Shown here piece by piece: positions 16,399-24,368 of a DNA stretch of 64,000 nucleotides. The stretch lies in contig NZ_JOIY01000015.1 of assembly GCF_000720185.1 (NCBI RefSeq), positions 1 through 64,000 of the forward strand, written 5' to 3'. The notes under the pieces were generated by a model. That model searched no databases. It saw only the letters and a program-made list of their open reading frames with translations, and was not told the origin of the DNA. Within the stretch, counting starts at the first letter, position 1. Each line of letters starts with the position of its first letter. The position numbers were made by a program, and so were the translations under genes. Source of the DNA: Streptomyces sp. NRRL S-340. Lineage in GTDB: Bacteria > Actinomycetota > Actinomycetes > Streptomycetales > Streptomycetaceae.

Positions 16399-17138
16399 AC
16401 GCCGCGCCCGCCGACCAGATCCGACTCCTCGACGTCCAGGCCCTCGACGTCCGCCTGCAGCAGCTCGCGCACAAGCGGAAGTCGCTGCCCGAGCACGCCG
16501 AGATCGAGTCGCTGACCAAGGACCTCACGCAGCTGCGCGACCTGCTCGTGGCCGCGCAGACGGAGGAGAGCGACTGCGCCCGCGAGCAGACCAAGGCCGA
16601 GCAGGACGTGGACCAGGTGCGCACCCGCGCCGCCCGCGACCAGCAGCGCCTGGACTCCGGTGCGGTCACCTCGCCCAAGGACCTCGCCGGCCTCCAGCAC
16701 GAGATCGCCTCGCTCGCCAAGCGCCAGGGCGACCTGGAGGACGTCGTCCTGGAGGTCATGGAGCGCCGCGAGTCCGCGCAGGAGCGCGTCGCCGAGCTGA
16801 CCGAGCGCGTCGGTTCCGTCCAGGCGAAGGCTGACGACGCCGTCGCCCGCCGCGACGCGGCCTTCGAGGAGCTGGACGGCGAGGCCGCCACCGTGGCGAA
16901 GGAGCGCGAGGTCGTCGCCGCCTCCGTCCCGGCGGACCTGCTGAAGCTCTACGACAAGCTGCGCGAGCAGCAGGGCGGCATCGGCGCGGCCAAGCTGTAC
17001 CAGCGCACCTGCCAGGGCTGCCGCCAGGAGCTGGCCATCACGGAGCTGAACGAGGTCCGCGCCGCCGCCCCGGACACGGTCGTCCGCTGCGAGAACTGCC
17101 GCCGCATCCTGGTGCGCACCGCCGAGTCCGGTCTCTAG
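16395..17138 (+). CDS. C4-type zinc-ribbon coiled-coil protein (CTG start)
   Basis: A 247-aa cytosolic protein: a long heptad-rich coiled coil (about residues 25-175, rich in E, R, K, Q, A) followed by a C-terminal zinc ribbon with Cys pairs CQGC and CENC. Related to the family annotated zf-RING_7/CT398-like in actinobacteria and chlamydia. The conserved N-terminus NAAPADQIRLLDVQALD is preceded in frame only by CTG at 16395; no ATG, GTG or TTG is near. GGGAG lies 7 nt upstream, and CTGA overlaps the nif3 stop exactly as ATGA would. I therefore annotate a CTG start, coupled to nif3. Confidence 0.88.
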   Translation: MNAAPADQIRLLDVQALDVRLQQLAHKRKSLPEHAEIESLTKDLTQLRDLLVAAQTEESDCAREQTKAEQDVDQVRTRAARDQQRLDSGAVTSPKDLAGLQHEIASLAKRQGDLEDVVLEVMERRESAQERVAELTERVGSVQAKADDAVARRDAAFEELDGEAATVAKEREVVAASVPADLLKLYDKLREQQGGIGAAKLYQRTCQGCRQELAITELNEVRAAAPDTVVRCENCRRILVRTAESGL

Positions 17139-17158
17139 ACGCGCAAGGGGCCGCTGAG

Positions 17159-18685
17159 GTGCGGGAGTCGGACGTGCCGGAGTCGGACGTGCCGGAGTCG
17201 GGCGTGCGGGAGTTCGTCGTGGAGGCCGACGGCGGGTCGCGGGGCAACCCCGGGCCCGCCGGCTACGGCGCGGTGGTGCTCGACGCGGCGACGGGCCAGG
17301 TGCTGGCGGAGACCGCCGAGTACCTGGGCACCGCCACCAACAACGTCGCCGAGTACCGGGGCCTGCTGGCCGGCCTGCGGGCCGCGCACGCCCTGGACCC
17401 GGCGGCGACGGTGCACGTGCGCATGGACTCCAAGCTCGTCGTCGAGCAGATGTCCGGCCGCTGGCAGATCAAGCACCCGGACCTGCGTCCGCTCGCCACC
17501 GAGGCGGCCCGGGTGTTCCCGGCCGGGCGGGTCGGCTACGAGTGGATCCCGCGCGAGCGCAACAAGCACGCCGACCGCCTCGCCAACGAGGCGATGGACG
17601 CGGGCGCCCGGGGCGAGCAGTGGTCGCCGCCGGCGTCACCGTCGACGGCGGAACCGGACGCCGGCGCACCCGGAACCGAGGCGCCCACCGCCACCGGGAA
17701 CGCGCCCACGACGCACCCGTCCGCCACCGCAGGGGCCGCCGTAGCGCACGGCGCCGAGGCACCGGGCACGCCCACCGGACCGGCCGGATCCGCTACGGCC
17801 CCCTCCGGAACGGCCCCCTCCGGGCCGACCTCCTCCGGGCCGACCTCCTCCGGCGCCGCCGCCGACCCGCGGGCGGCTGCCGCCGGCGGTGCGCAGTCCC
17901 GTACCGTCGCTCACGCTGCCCAGCCCCCTGCCGCCGCCGACGCGCAGACCACCGCCGGCGCCGCCGCGAAGGCTGCCGCGGACGTGCGGGCCGCTCGGGC
18001 GGTCGCCGGTGCGGGGGCCGCCCGGCCCGTCGCCGCGCCCGGGTGGGCACCGGCCGACCTCGGGGCGCCCGCCACGCTCGTGCTGCTGCGGCACGGGGAG
18101 ACCCCGCTGACCCCGCAGAAGCGGTTCTCCGGAAGCGGCGGCAGCGATCCGTCGCTCTCCGCCATCGGCCGCGAGCAGGCGGAGAAGGCGGCGGTCGCGC
18201 TCGCCCGGCGCGGCACGGTCCAGGCCGTCGTCTCCTCCCCGCTGGCCCGTACCCGCGAGACGGCGGCGATCGTCGCCGCCCGCCTCGGCCTGCCGGTGAC
18301 GGTCGACGACGGGCTGCGCGAGACCGACTTCGGGGCCTGGGAGGGGCTCACCTTCGGCGAGGTGCGCGAACGCCACCCCGAGGACCTGAACGCTTGGCTG
18401 GCCTCGCCGGACGCCGAACCGACCGGCGGCGGCGAGAGCTTCGCGACGACCGCCGTCCGGATCGCAGCGGCCCGCGACCGCCTGGTCGCGGCGCACGCCG
18501 GCCGCACCGTCCTGGTCGTCACCCATGTGACGCCGATCAAGACGTTCGTACGCCTGGCCCTCGGCGCCCCGCCGGAGTCCCTGTTCCGCATGGAACTCTC
18601 GGCGGCCTCGCTGTCGGCGGTGGCGTACTACGCGGACGGCAACGCGAGCGTCCGGCTCTTCAACGACACGTCCCACCTGCGCTGA
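17159..18685 (+). CDS. Bifunctional RNase HI / acid phosphatase (CobC-like) fusion
   Basis: A 508-aa two-domain enzyme like mycobacterial Rv2228c. Residues 15-150 are RNase HI, with active-site Asp24 (EADGGSRGNPG), Glu65 (NVAEYRG), Asp90 (RMDSKLVVEQ) and Asp139 (NKHADRLAN). Residues about 303-508 are a histidine phosphatase: LLRHGETPLTP, SSPLARTRETA, LRETDFGAWEGL and VVTHVTPIKT. Between them lies about 145 residues of Ala/Pro/Thr/Gly/Ser-rich linker. GTG 17159 has AAGGGG 8 nt before it; the first codons are three 15-bp repeats encoding ESDVP, so later GTGs cannot be excluded. Expected to cut RNA in RNA/DNA hybrids. The 3' end overlaps KDPG aldolase by 26 bp, tail to tail. Confidence 0.92.
   Translation: MRESDVPESDVPESGVREFVVEADGGSRGNPGPAGYGAVVLDAATGQVLAETAEYLGTATNNVAEYRGLLAGLRAAHALDPAATVHVRMDSKLVVEQMSGRWQIKHPDLRPLATEAARVFPAGRVGYEWIPRERNKHADRLANEAMDAGARGEQWSPPASPSTAEPDAGAPGTEAPTATGNAPTTHPSATAGAAVAHGAEAPGTPTGPAGSATAPSGTAPSGPTSSGPTSSGAAADPRAAAAGGAQSRTVAHAAQPPAAADAQTTAGAAAKAAADVRAARAVAGAGAARPVAAPGWAPADLGAPATLVLLRHGETPLTPQKRFSGSGGSDPSLSAIGREQAEKAAVALARRGTVQAVVSSPLARTRETAAIVAARLGLPVTVDDGLRETDFGAWEGLTFGEVRERHPEDLNAWLASPDAEPTGGGESFATTAVRIAAARDRLVAAHAGRTVLVVTHVTPIKTFVRLALGAPPESLFRMELSAASLSAVAYYADGNASVRLFNDTSHLR
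17164..17208. repeat. 15-bp tandem repeat in RNase HI fusion N-terminus
   Basis: Three near-identical 15-bp units (GAGTCGGACGTGCCG and variants) encode Glu-Ser-Asp/Gly-Val-Pro/Arg repeats directly after the start codon, giving three candidate GTG starts in a row. Confidence 0.85.
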
Positions 18686-19307
18686 GCCGGGCCGCCTCGC
18701 GGGCCAGTCGTTCGATCCGGGCCCAGTCGCGGTCGGCGAGCGCGTCCGCCGGGACCATCCAGCTGCCGCCCACGCAGCCGACGTTGGGCAGCGCGAGGTA
18801 GTCGGGAGCCGTGCCGGGACCGATGCCCCCGGTCGGGCAGAACCGCGCCCCGGGGAGCGGACCGGCCAGCGACTTGAGGTAGGCCGTGCCGCCCGCCGCC
18901 TGGGCCGGGAAGAATTTCATCTCGCGCACACCGCGCTCCAGCAGTGCCACGACCTCCGAGGCGGTCGACACCCCGGGCAGGTACGGCAGCCCGGACGCGG
19001 CCATGGCCGACAGCAGGGTGTCCGTCCACCCGGGGCTGACCAGGAAGCGCGCGCCCGCGTCCGCGCACCGGGTCACCTGCGCGGGCGTGACGACCGTACC
19101 GGCGCCGACCACCGCGTCCGGCACCTCGGCGGCCATGGCCCGGATGCCGTCCAGCGCGGCCGGTGTCCGCAGGGTCACCTCGATCGCGGGCAGCCCCCCG
19201 CCGACCAGCGCCCGGGCGAGGGGTACCGCGTCGGCGGCGTCGTCCAGCACGACGACGGGCAGAACGGGGGCGAGGTCCAGTACGGAGGCAGGCAGAGATG
19301 CGGGCAT
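18660..19307 (-). CDS. eda: 2-keto-3-deoxy-6-phosphogluconate (KDPG) aldolase
   Basis: A 215-aa class I aldolase that splits KDPG into pyruvate and glyceraldehyde-3-phosphate (Entner-Doudoroff) and may also act on 4-hydroxy-2-oxoglutarate. Catalytic Glu43 in AIEVTLRTP and Schiff-base Lys131 in EMKFFPAQAAGG are present, with VVGAGTV and CPTGGIGP phosphate-binding loops. ATG 19307 gives the family length. No 6-phosphogluconate dehydratase is in the window, so the pathway role is not proven here. Its 3' end overlaps the RNase HI fusion by 26 bp in convergent orientation. Confidence 0.9.
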   Translation of the reverse strand: MPASLPASVLDLAPVLPVVVLDDAADAVPLARALVGGGLPAIEVTLRTPAALDGIRAMAAEVPDAVVGAGTVVTPAQVTRCADAGARFLVSPGWTDTLLSAMAASGLPYLPGVSTASEVVALLERGVREMKFFPAQAAGGTAYLKSLAGPLPGARFCPTGGIGPGTAPDYLALPNVGCVGGSWMVPADALADRDWARIERLAREAARLSAGGTCR

Positions 19308-19477
19308 GGCGCCATCCTGCCGGGACCGAACAACATGCGCAAAGCCCGTTGCGCATGTTGCAACGCCAGGTGAGGGGTGGCCCGTCGGTGCCTGGAGGCT
19401 TCCGCAGGGCCCGGGGTTCTGCCGCCGGGCCAGGCGACGGCGGGACGGCCGGGGACGGGCAGGTCCTCCGAGGGGCG

Positions 19478-20275
19478 TCAGTGCACCTCGGTCACCAGCA
19501 CGTCCAGCGACCAGGGCCGTCCCGCCGCCGTGGGAGCCTGCGCCTCCACCTCGTACCCGAGGTCGCGCAGCGCCTCCACCAGCTCGCCGGGACCCTGCGG
19601 GACGGCTCCGGCGGACAGCAGGCTCCGGACGATCCGGCCCTTGGTGGCCTTGTTGAAGTGGCTGACGACCTTCCGGGTGGGCGCGTGCAGCACCCGTACG
19701 GTCGCCGTCCGCTCCGCGACCTCGCCCTTCGGCTTCCACGCGGCGGCGTACGCGGCGGAGCGCAGGTCGAGCACCAGCCCGCTCCCGGCCGCCTCGGGCA
19801 GTACCGAGGCCATCGGCGCGCGCCAGTGCGCGCCCAGCGCGCCGAGCCCGGGCAGCTTCACCCCCATCGAGCAGCGGTAGGAGGGGATCCGGTCGGTCAC
19901 CCGGACCGCGCCCCACAGCCCCGAGAAGACCAGCAGCGAGCGGGCCGCGCGCCGCTTGGCCGCGGTGTCGAGGGAGGCCAGGCCGAGGGCGTCGTAGAGC
20001 ACGCCGGTGTAGATCTCCCCGGCGGGCCGGGTCCCCGCCGTGCGCAGTCCGGCGTTCTTGGCGACCTCGCCGCGCAGCCCCTCGCTCAGTCCGAGCACCT
20101 CGCGCGCCTTGTCGTTCTGCGCGGGGTCGAGGTCACCGGAGCACAGGCCGACCAGCTCGTCGAGCACGGCCGTCCGGGCCTCGGTCAGCCCGGGCAGCGA
20201 CAGCGACTCCAGGCGCAGCGGGGCGCCCCGGCCGGAGGCGGCCTTGCCTTCGGAGGGCGGCAGCAGGACGAGCAC
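19478..20275 (-). CDS. yaaA: YaaA (DUF328/UPF0246) peroxide-stress protein
   Basis: A 265-aa cytosolic protein of the YaaA family, which in E. coli limits intracellular free iron during peroxide stress and shows a DNA-binding helix-hairpin-helix fold. The N-terminal LLPPSEGK, the NDKAREVLGLSEG segment, LVFSGLWGAVRVTDRIPSYR and the C-terminal VSHFNKATKGRIVR are family hallmarks. Start is GTG 20275, with AAGGAG 5 nt upstream; the longer open frame lacks such a signal. It precedes KDPG aldolase by 170 bp on the same strand and is divergent from rnpB. Confidence 0.9.
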   Translation of the reverse strand: MLVLLPPSEGKAASGRGAPLRLESLSLPGLTEARTAVLDELVGLCSGDLDPAQNDKAREVLGLSEGLRGEVAKNAGLRTAGTRPAGEIYTGVLYDALGLASLDTAAKRRAARSLLVFSGLWGAVRVTDRIPSYRCSMGVKLPGLGALGAHWRAPMASVLPEAAGSGLVLDLRSAAYAAAWKPKGEVAERTATVRVLHAPTRKVVSHFNKATKGRIVRSLLSAGAVPQGPGELVEALRDLGYEVEAQAPTAAGRPWSLDVLVTEVH

Positions 20276-20680
20276 GGGTTCTCCTTCGGGTAGGGCTCCC
20301 GGCCAGCGTACGGGCAGCGCGCGGCGCCTTCGGGCGCGGGCGTCCGGGGGGCCGTCGGCCCCGGCCGAGGGCGGCCACCAGCCGGTCCGTCGGCGTGGAA
20401 GCGGGCGACGCGGACCGGGCGCCGGCGGCCGAGGAACGTGGTGTGCGCCACGGGCTCGGTGAGTCCGAGGGTGAGGGTGGTCTGCCCGTTCACCGCGAGG
20501 CCGCGTTCGCCCTCGGCCCGCCGTGACTCCGGTGTGCACGTCTCCCGCCGGACAGACGTTACAGACGTTGACGTCGCGACGAGGTCGAGCGCGCAGGCAG
20601 GGCCGTCTGACCACTGTTCCGGCGCCACGGCCGGCGGAGCGGCGACCGGCCCCCGTCGCGCCCGGTATCATGGTCGGCAC
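20276..20680. other. Intergenic region between yaaA and rnpB
   Basis: 405 bp. The left part is the upstream region of yaaA and includes one open minus-strand frame with no ribosome-binding site. The right end has the rnpB promoter. Nothing else recognised. Confidence 0.6.
20665..20670 (+). promoter_or_regulatory. -10 element of rnpB
   Basis: TATCAT lies 11 nt before the predicted 5' end of RNase P RNA, the expected -10 distance for a stable RNA promoter. The -35 is not clear by eye. Confidence 0.5.
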
Positions 20681-21092
20681 GGCAGACGAGCCGGGCGGAC
20701 GGCCGCGTGAAGTTCCCGTCAGGGAACCTCCCGAGGAACGTCCGGGCTCCACAGGGCAGGGTGATGGCTAACGGCCACCCGGGGTGACCCGCGGGACAGT
20801 GCCACAGAAAGCAGACCGCCGGACGCTTCGGCGCCCGGTAAGGGTGAAACGGTGGTGTAAGAGACCACCAGTGCCCAAGGTGACTTGGGCAGCTAGGTAA
20901 ACCCCACCCGGAGCAAGGTCAAGAGGAGCGCCCTGAAAAGCGCTCTGCGCGGACGTTCGAGGGCTGCCCGCCCGAGTCCGCGGGTAGACCGCACGAGGCC
21001 GGCGGCAACGCCGGCCCTAGATGGATGGCCGTCACCGGAGGGCCCGCGAGGACCCCCGGTACAGAACCCGGCGTACAGCCCGACTCGTCTGC
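20681..21092 (+). ncRNA. rnpB: RNase P RNA (bacterial type A)
   Basis: About 412 nt with unmistakable conserved blocks: the GTCCGGGCTCCACAGGGCAG start of P3/P4, GGGACAGTGCCACAGAAA, the GTAAGGGTGAAACGGTGGTG segment, GAGACCACCAG, and the 3' CR-V block with TAGATGGATGG and the final P1 strand. Helix P1 pairs GCAGACGAG at 20681 with CTCGTCTGC ending at 21092, which sets both ends. It is the catalytic RNA that trims tRNA 5' leaders with RnpA. The TATCAT at 20665-20670 is a fitting promoter element. Confidence 0.95.
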
Positions 21093-21247
21093 CCCTCACG
21101 CTCGTGGGCCCTGCCGGCCGTCGCCGCCCCAGGGAGCGGTGCGACGAGGCTCGCGCCGAGGGCGCACTCGGCTCCGGCGGGACTCGGGCTCCGGCTCAGG
21201 GAGTTCGGGGCGTGATCATGCCTCGTCGCTCCGGCGGCGTTCCAGGC

Positions 21248-21655
21248 CTACGGCCTCGAACTCGTCCGGGGAGGCCCCGTCCCGGCGTCCCGTTCCCCTG
21301 CCCTCGCCTCCGTCGGTCCGGCCGGGCCCAGGGACCGTTCCCTGACCCTCGCCAGGTGGTGGGCGAAGACCTCACCGGCGTCCGGGGTGAGGGTGCGCAG
21401 GGCCACCATGGCCGTGATCACCACGTCGCACAGTTCCGCCTCGACGTCCTGCCAGGTGTGCGTGGTGCCCTTGCGCGGGTTCTGGCCGGTCGCGCCGATG
21501 ACCGCCTGGGCGGCCTCGCCGACCTCCTCGGAGAGTTTCAGCATGCGCACGAGGAGCGTCTCGCGGGAGCCGTGCGGGCGGTGGCCGTCGAGCCAGGCCG
21601 ACAGGGCGTCGATGGTCGCCCAGGGCTCGGCGGCGGGGTGATCCGGGTCGGTCAT
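21248..21655 (-). CDS. MazG-like nucleotide pyrophosphohydrolase
   Basis: A 135-aa all-helical NTP-PPase. The magnesium-binding pattern ExxE...ExxD is visible in SEEVGEAAQAVIG and DVEAELCDVVITAM. Members hydrolyse (d)NTPs to monophosphate and pyrophosphate. ATG 21655 gives a normal N-terminus (MTDPDHPAAEPWATIDALSA). The last 25 residues are disordered and Arg/Pro-rich. It lies 155 bp past rnpB, convergent with it, and downstream of a repeat-filled spacer. Confidence 0.82.
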   Translation of the reverse strand: MTDPDHPAAEPWATIDALSAWLDGHRPHGSRETLLVRMLKLSEEVGEAAQAVIGATGQNPRKGTTHTWQDVEAELCDVVITAMVALRTLTPDAGEVFAHHLARVRERSLGPAGPTEARAGERDAGTGPPRTSSRP

Positions 21656-21795
21656 GGGCGCAGCATCCCACGGTCCGGGACCGGATGGTCCCGCAACGGA
21701 CGGTCCTGCAACGGACGCTCCCGGCGCGCGCAGTCCCGGCACACCAGGCCCGGAGCGGACAGGCCCGGACCGGACGTCCCCGCACGGACGATCCG

Positions 21796-21834
21796 GCACG
21801 GACGGCCCGCACGGACGGCCCGCACGGACGGCCC
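21796..21834. repeat. 13-bp tandem repeat, three units
   Basis: GCACGGACGGCCC occurs three times head to tail within a longer (about 21670-21850) stretch of looser CGGACGGTCC/CGGACG repeats between the MazG-like and DoxX genes. Confidence 0.85.
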
Positions 21835-21909
21835 GGTACGGCGGTCCCGGTGCAGGTGGCCCCAGTACGGGAAGAACCTGCAGGTGGCCCAAGGGAAGAA
21901 CCGCGGCGG

Positions 21910-22461
21910 CTAGCCCTCGCCCTCGAACAGGGCCTCCTGCCGGCCCTCCTTCTCCCGGCGCAGGTGCCGGGCGCGGACGCCCAGGACCACCGCCGTGCCC
22001 GCGGCCGTCGCCGCGATGGCGGCGGGCACCATCCAGCCGCGGTTGACCGCGTGGCCGAGGGCGTGGTCCAGGGAGAGCCGGCCGGGACCGGTGATCGCGA
22101 GGCCGGTGGCGGTGAGGCCCAGCGAGGCGGCGTACTCGTAGCCGCCGCCCTGGGCGAAGAAGCCGCTCGGGGCGTGCACCGCCGCGGCGCCCGCCATCGC
22201 ACCGGCCGCGGCCGAGCCCGCCGCCGGGGTGGCCAGGCCCAGCGCCAGCAGGAGACCGCCGCCCGTCTCCGCCACTCCCGCCGCCATGGCGCTCGCCTTG
22301 CCCGGGCGGTAGCCGACGGACTCCATGAACCGGCCGGTGCCCTCCAGGCCGGCCCCGCCGAACCAGCCCAGCAGTTTCTGCGCGCCGTGCGCGGCCAGGA
22401 CGCCGCCGGTCCCCAGCCGGAGCAGCAGCAGACCGAGATCACGGCGGTCGTAACAGGTCAC
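21910..22461 (-). CDS. DoxX-family membrane protein
   Basis: A 183-aa integral membrane protein with four hydrophobic segments. The N-terminal GLLLLRLGTGGVLAAHGAQK and the FGG...GTGRFMESVGYRPG loop are typical of DoxX/SURF4-like proteins. In mycobacteria a DoxX protein works with superoxide dismutase and a thiosulfate sulfurtransferase; that role cannot be transferred with confidence. GTG 22461 is the start because GAGGAG lies 5 nt upstream. The C-terminal tail is charged and cytoplasmic (RARHLRREKEGRQEALFEGE). Confidence 0.85.
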   Translation of the reverse strand: MTCYDRRDLGLLLLRLGTGGVLAAHGAQKLLGWFGGAGLEGTGRFMESVGYRPGKASAMAAGVAETGGGLLLALGLATPAAGSAAAGAMAGAAAVHAPSGFFAQGGGYEYAASLGLTATGLAITGPGRLSLDHALGHAVNRGWMVPAAIAATAAGTAVVLGVRARHLRREKEGRQEALFEGEG

Positions 22462-22581
22462 GGCGACTCCTCGGGAGAACCGGCAACACCGGTGAACACC
22501 CTGCCACCGGCCGGGCCCGCCGGCGCGTCCTGCGTGCCGTTCGGGTGGCAGGGTGCCGTGAGCGGTGTGACGCTGGCCGAC

Positions 22582-22908
22582 ATGACGATTCAGACCGCCA
22601 AGCTCAGCGACCCGGCCGTCCGCGCCTTCGTCACCGCCGTCAACGCCCATGACCGCGAGGGGTTCCTGCACCTCCTCGCGCCCGGCGCCACCATGTCGGA
22701 CGACGGCCGCGACCGCGATCTCGCCGAGTGGATCGAGCGGGAGATCTTCTCCACGCACGGCCACCTGGAGGTCGACAACGAGTCCCGCGGCGGCCGCGCC
22801 TTTCTCGCCCGCTACCGCAACGACACCTGGGGCGAGATGCGCACCCGGTGGTCCTTCACCGTCACCGACGACGGGCGGATCTCGCGGTTCGAGACCGGGC
22901 AGGCCTGA
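22582..22908 (+). CDS. NTF2-like (SnoaL-type) small protein
   Basis: A 108-aa cone-shaped alpha+beta fold: helices with AVRAFVTAVNAHDREGFLHLLAPGA, then strands ending WSFTVTDDGRISRFETGQA, as in SnoaL/NTF2-like polypeptides. These include ketosteroid isomerase-like enzymes and ligand-binding proteins; no catalytic pair is obvious. No ribosome-binding site is seen before ATG 22582, so translation may start from a short leader. Divergent from DoxX and 69 bp before the aldo/keto reductase. Confidence 0.75.
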   Translation: MTIQTAKLSDPAVRAFVTAVNAHDREGFLHLLAPGATMSDDGRDRDLAEWIEREIFSTHGHLEVDNESRGGRAFLARYRNDTWGEMRTRWSFTVTDDGRISRFETGQA

Positions 22909-22938
22909 CCGGCCGGGAGCGGACACCGCGCGCAAGCC

Positions 22939-22969
22939 TTGCCTTCGGGTGCGCTTCAACTCCTAACGT
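22939..22969 (+). promoter_or_regulatory. Promoter of leaderless aldo/keto reductase transcript
   Basis: TTGCCT at 22939-22944 and TAACGT at 22964-22969 are spaced 19 bp. The ATG at 22978 is 8 nt after the -10, with no Shine-Dalgarno sequence, consistent with a leaderless mRNA. Confidence 0.6.
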
Positions 22970-22977
22970 CCCCGGGC

Positions 22978-24087
22978 ATGGAGAACACCAGCAGCACCGA
23001 TTTCCCCTCCACGGGGACCACCGCCTCTTCTTCCGCAGGGTCCGCCGCCTCGGCTGCCCCCGGCGCTCCCGGGGCCCCCGGCTCCGCGGAGTCCACCGCC
23101 TTCACCGGTACCAGGACGCTCGGCCGCAGCGGCATCGAGGTCAGCGCGCTCGGGTTCGGCTGCTGGGCCGTCGGCGGGGAGTGGCAGACCCCGGACGGAC
23201 AGCCCCTCGGCTGGGGGAAGGTCGACGACGACGAGTCCGTGCGGGCGATCCACCGGGCCCTCGACCTCGGGGTCACCTTCTTCGACACCGCCGACGCCTA
23301 CGGCTGCGGGCACAGCGAGCGGCTGCTCGGGCGGGCCCTCGGCCGGCGCCGGGACGAGGTCGTCGTCGCGACCAAGTGGGGCAACCTCTTCGACGAACGG
23401 ACCCGGACCGCGGACGGCCAGGACGCCACCCCGGCGTACGCCCGGCGTGCGCTCACCGCCTCCCTCGCCCGGCTGGGCACCGATCACATCGACCTCTACC
23501 AGTTGCACATCTCCGACGCCGACCCCGACGCCGCCGCCGAACTCCGCGACGCCTGCGAGGAGTTCGTGCGCGAGGGGCTGATCCGCGCGTACGCCTGGAG
23601 CACCGACGACCCCGGCCGCGCCGCTCTCTTCGCCCAGGGGCCGCACTGCACGGCCGTCCAGCACGCGCTCAACGTGCTCCAGGACGCGCCCGCGGTGCTC
23701 GCACTCTGTGAGGAGGCGGGGCTGGCGAGCGTCGACCGCAGTCCGCTCGCCATGGGTCTGCTCACGGGCAAGCACACCGGCCAAGCGCCCCTGGAGGCGG
23801 GGGACATCCGCAGCCGCCCGCCCGCCTGGCTGCCCGGCTTCCGGGCCGGTGCGGGCGCCGATCCGGCGTGGCTGGCGCGGGTGGAGGCGGTGCGGGAGGT
23901 GCTGACCAGCGGCGGCCGTACGCTCGCCCAGGGCGCCCTCGCCTGGCTCTGGGCGCGCAGCCCGCGGACCGTGCCGATCCCGGGCTTCCGCTCGGTTGCC
24001 CAGGCCGAGGACAACGCGGGCGCCCTCGCGAAGGGCCCGCTCACCGCGGAGCAGCTCGCGGAGGTGGAACGACTTCTCGGAAGATGA
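22978..24087 (+). CDS. Aldo/keto reductase with disordered N-terminal tail
   Basis: A 369-aa NADPH-dependent reductase. After about 42 low-complexity Ser/Ala/Gly/Pro residues, the barrel starts at RTLGRSGIEVSALGFGCWAV. Catalytic Asp and Tyr are in FFDTADAYGCGHSE, Lys in VVVATKWGNLF, His in LYQLHISD. The C-terminal VPIPGFRSVAQAEDNAGAL loop binds the adenine phosphate. ATG 22978 appears to be the first transcribed base region (leaderless). The tail is unusual for the family, so a later start could be argued, but none has a better signal. Confidence 0.88.
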   Translation: MENTSSTDFPSTGTTASSSAGSAASAAPGAPGAPGSAESTAFTGTRTLGRSGIEVSALGFGCWAVGGEWQTPDGQPLGWGKVDDDESVRAIHRALDLGVTFFDTADAYGCGHSERLLGRALGRRRDEVVVATKWGNLFDERTRTADGQDATPAYARRALTASLARLGTDHIDLYQLHISDADPDAAAELRDACEEFVREGLIRAYAWSTDDPGRAALFAQGPHCTAVQHALNVLQDAPAVLALCEEAGLASVDRSPLAMGLLTGKHTGQAPLEAGDIRSRPPAWLPGFRAGAGADPAWLARVEAVREVLTSGGRTLAQGALAWLWARSPRTVPIPGFRSVAQAEDNAGALAKGPLTAEQLAEVERLLGR

Positions 24088-24301
24088 GGCCGCCACGCCC
24101 CGGGCAGCGGGAAGAGGGCTTACGGAAGGGGCGTGCGGAAAGCGGCGTGTGCGAGACGGCGCGCCGGGGTGGTGAAGGGGGGCGGGGGGGCGCGGCAGCG
24201 GAGAACGGCGTGCGGGGGGAGCGCGCGGGGGAAGCGTGAGGGAGCGGTGTGCGGCGTGCGACCGGGTGAGCGACACGAGTGACACGACATCCCTCCTTCG
24301 G

Positions 24302-24315
24302 TGATCTTTTGATCA
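24302..24315. promoter_or_regulatory. Small palindrome upstream of carboxypeptidase gene
   Basis: TGATC-TTTT-GATCA, an AT-rich palindrome in a GC-rich setting, 54 bp upstream of the GTG at 24369. It may be an operator or part of a promoter; no further support. Confidence 0.3.
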
Positions 24316-24368
24316 GCCTTTGAAGACCCGTCGTGCACCGGCCCGCTCTCCCTTTGTACGGTCCCGGG

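Noticed and set aside
20276-20628. Minus-strand frame upstream of yaaA (NGQTTLTLGLTEP...)
   Set aside because: No ribosome-binding site, and it runs into the yaaA start in another frame with no recognised family.
21796-21834. CRISPR-like array
   Set aside because: Units are 13 bp and contiguous with no spacers; simple tandem repeat only.
22498-22581. Longer N-terminus for the NTF2-like protein
   Set aside because: The open frame extends upstream but is Pro/Gly/Arg-rich, and homologues of this fold begin at the first helix.
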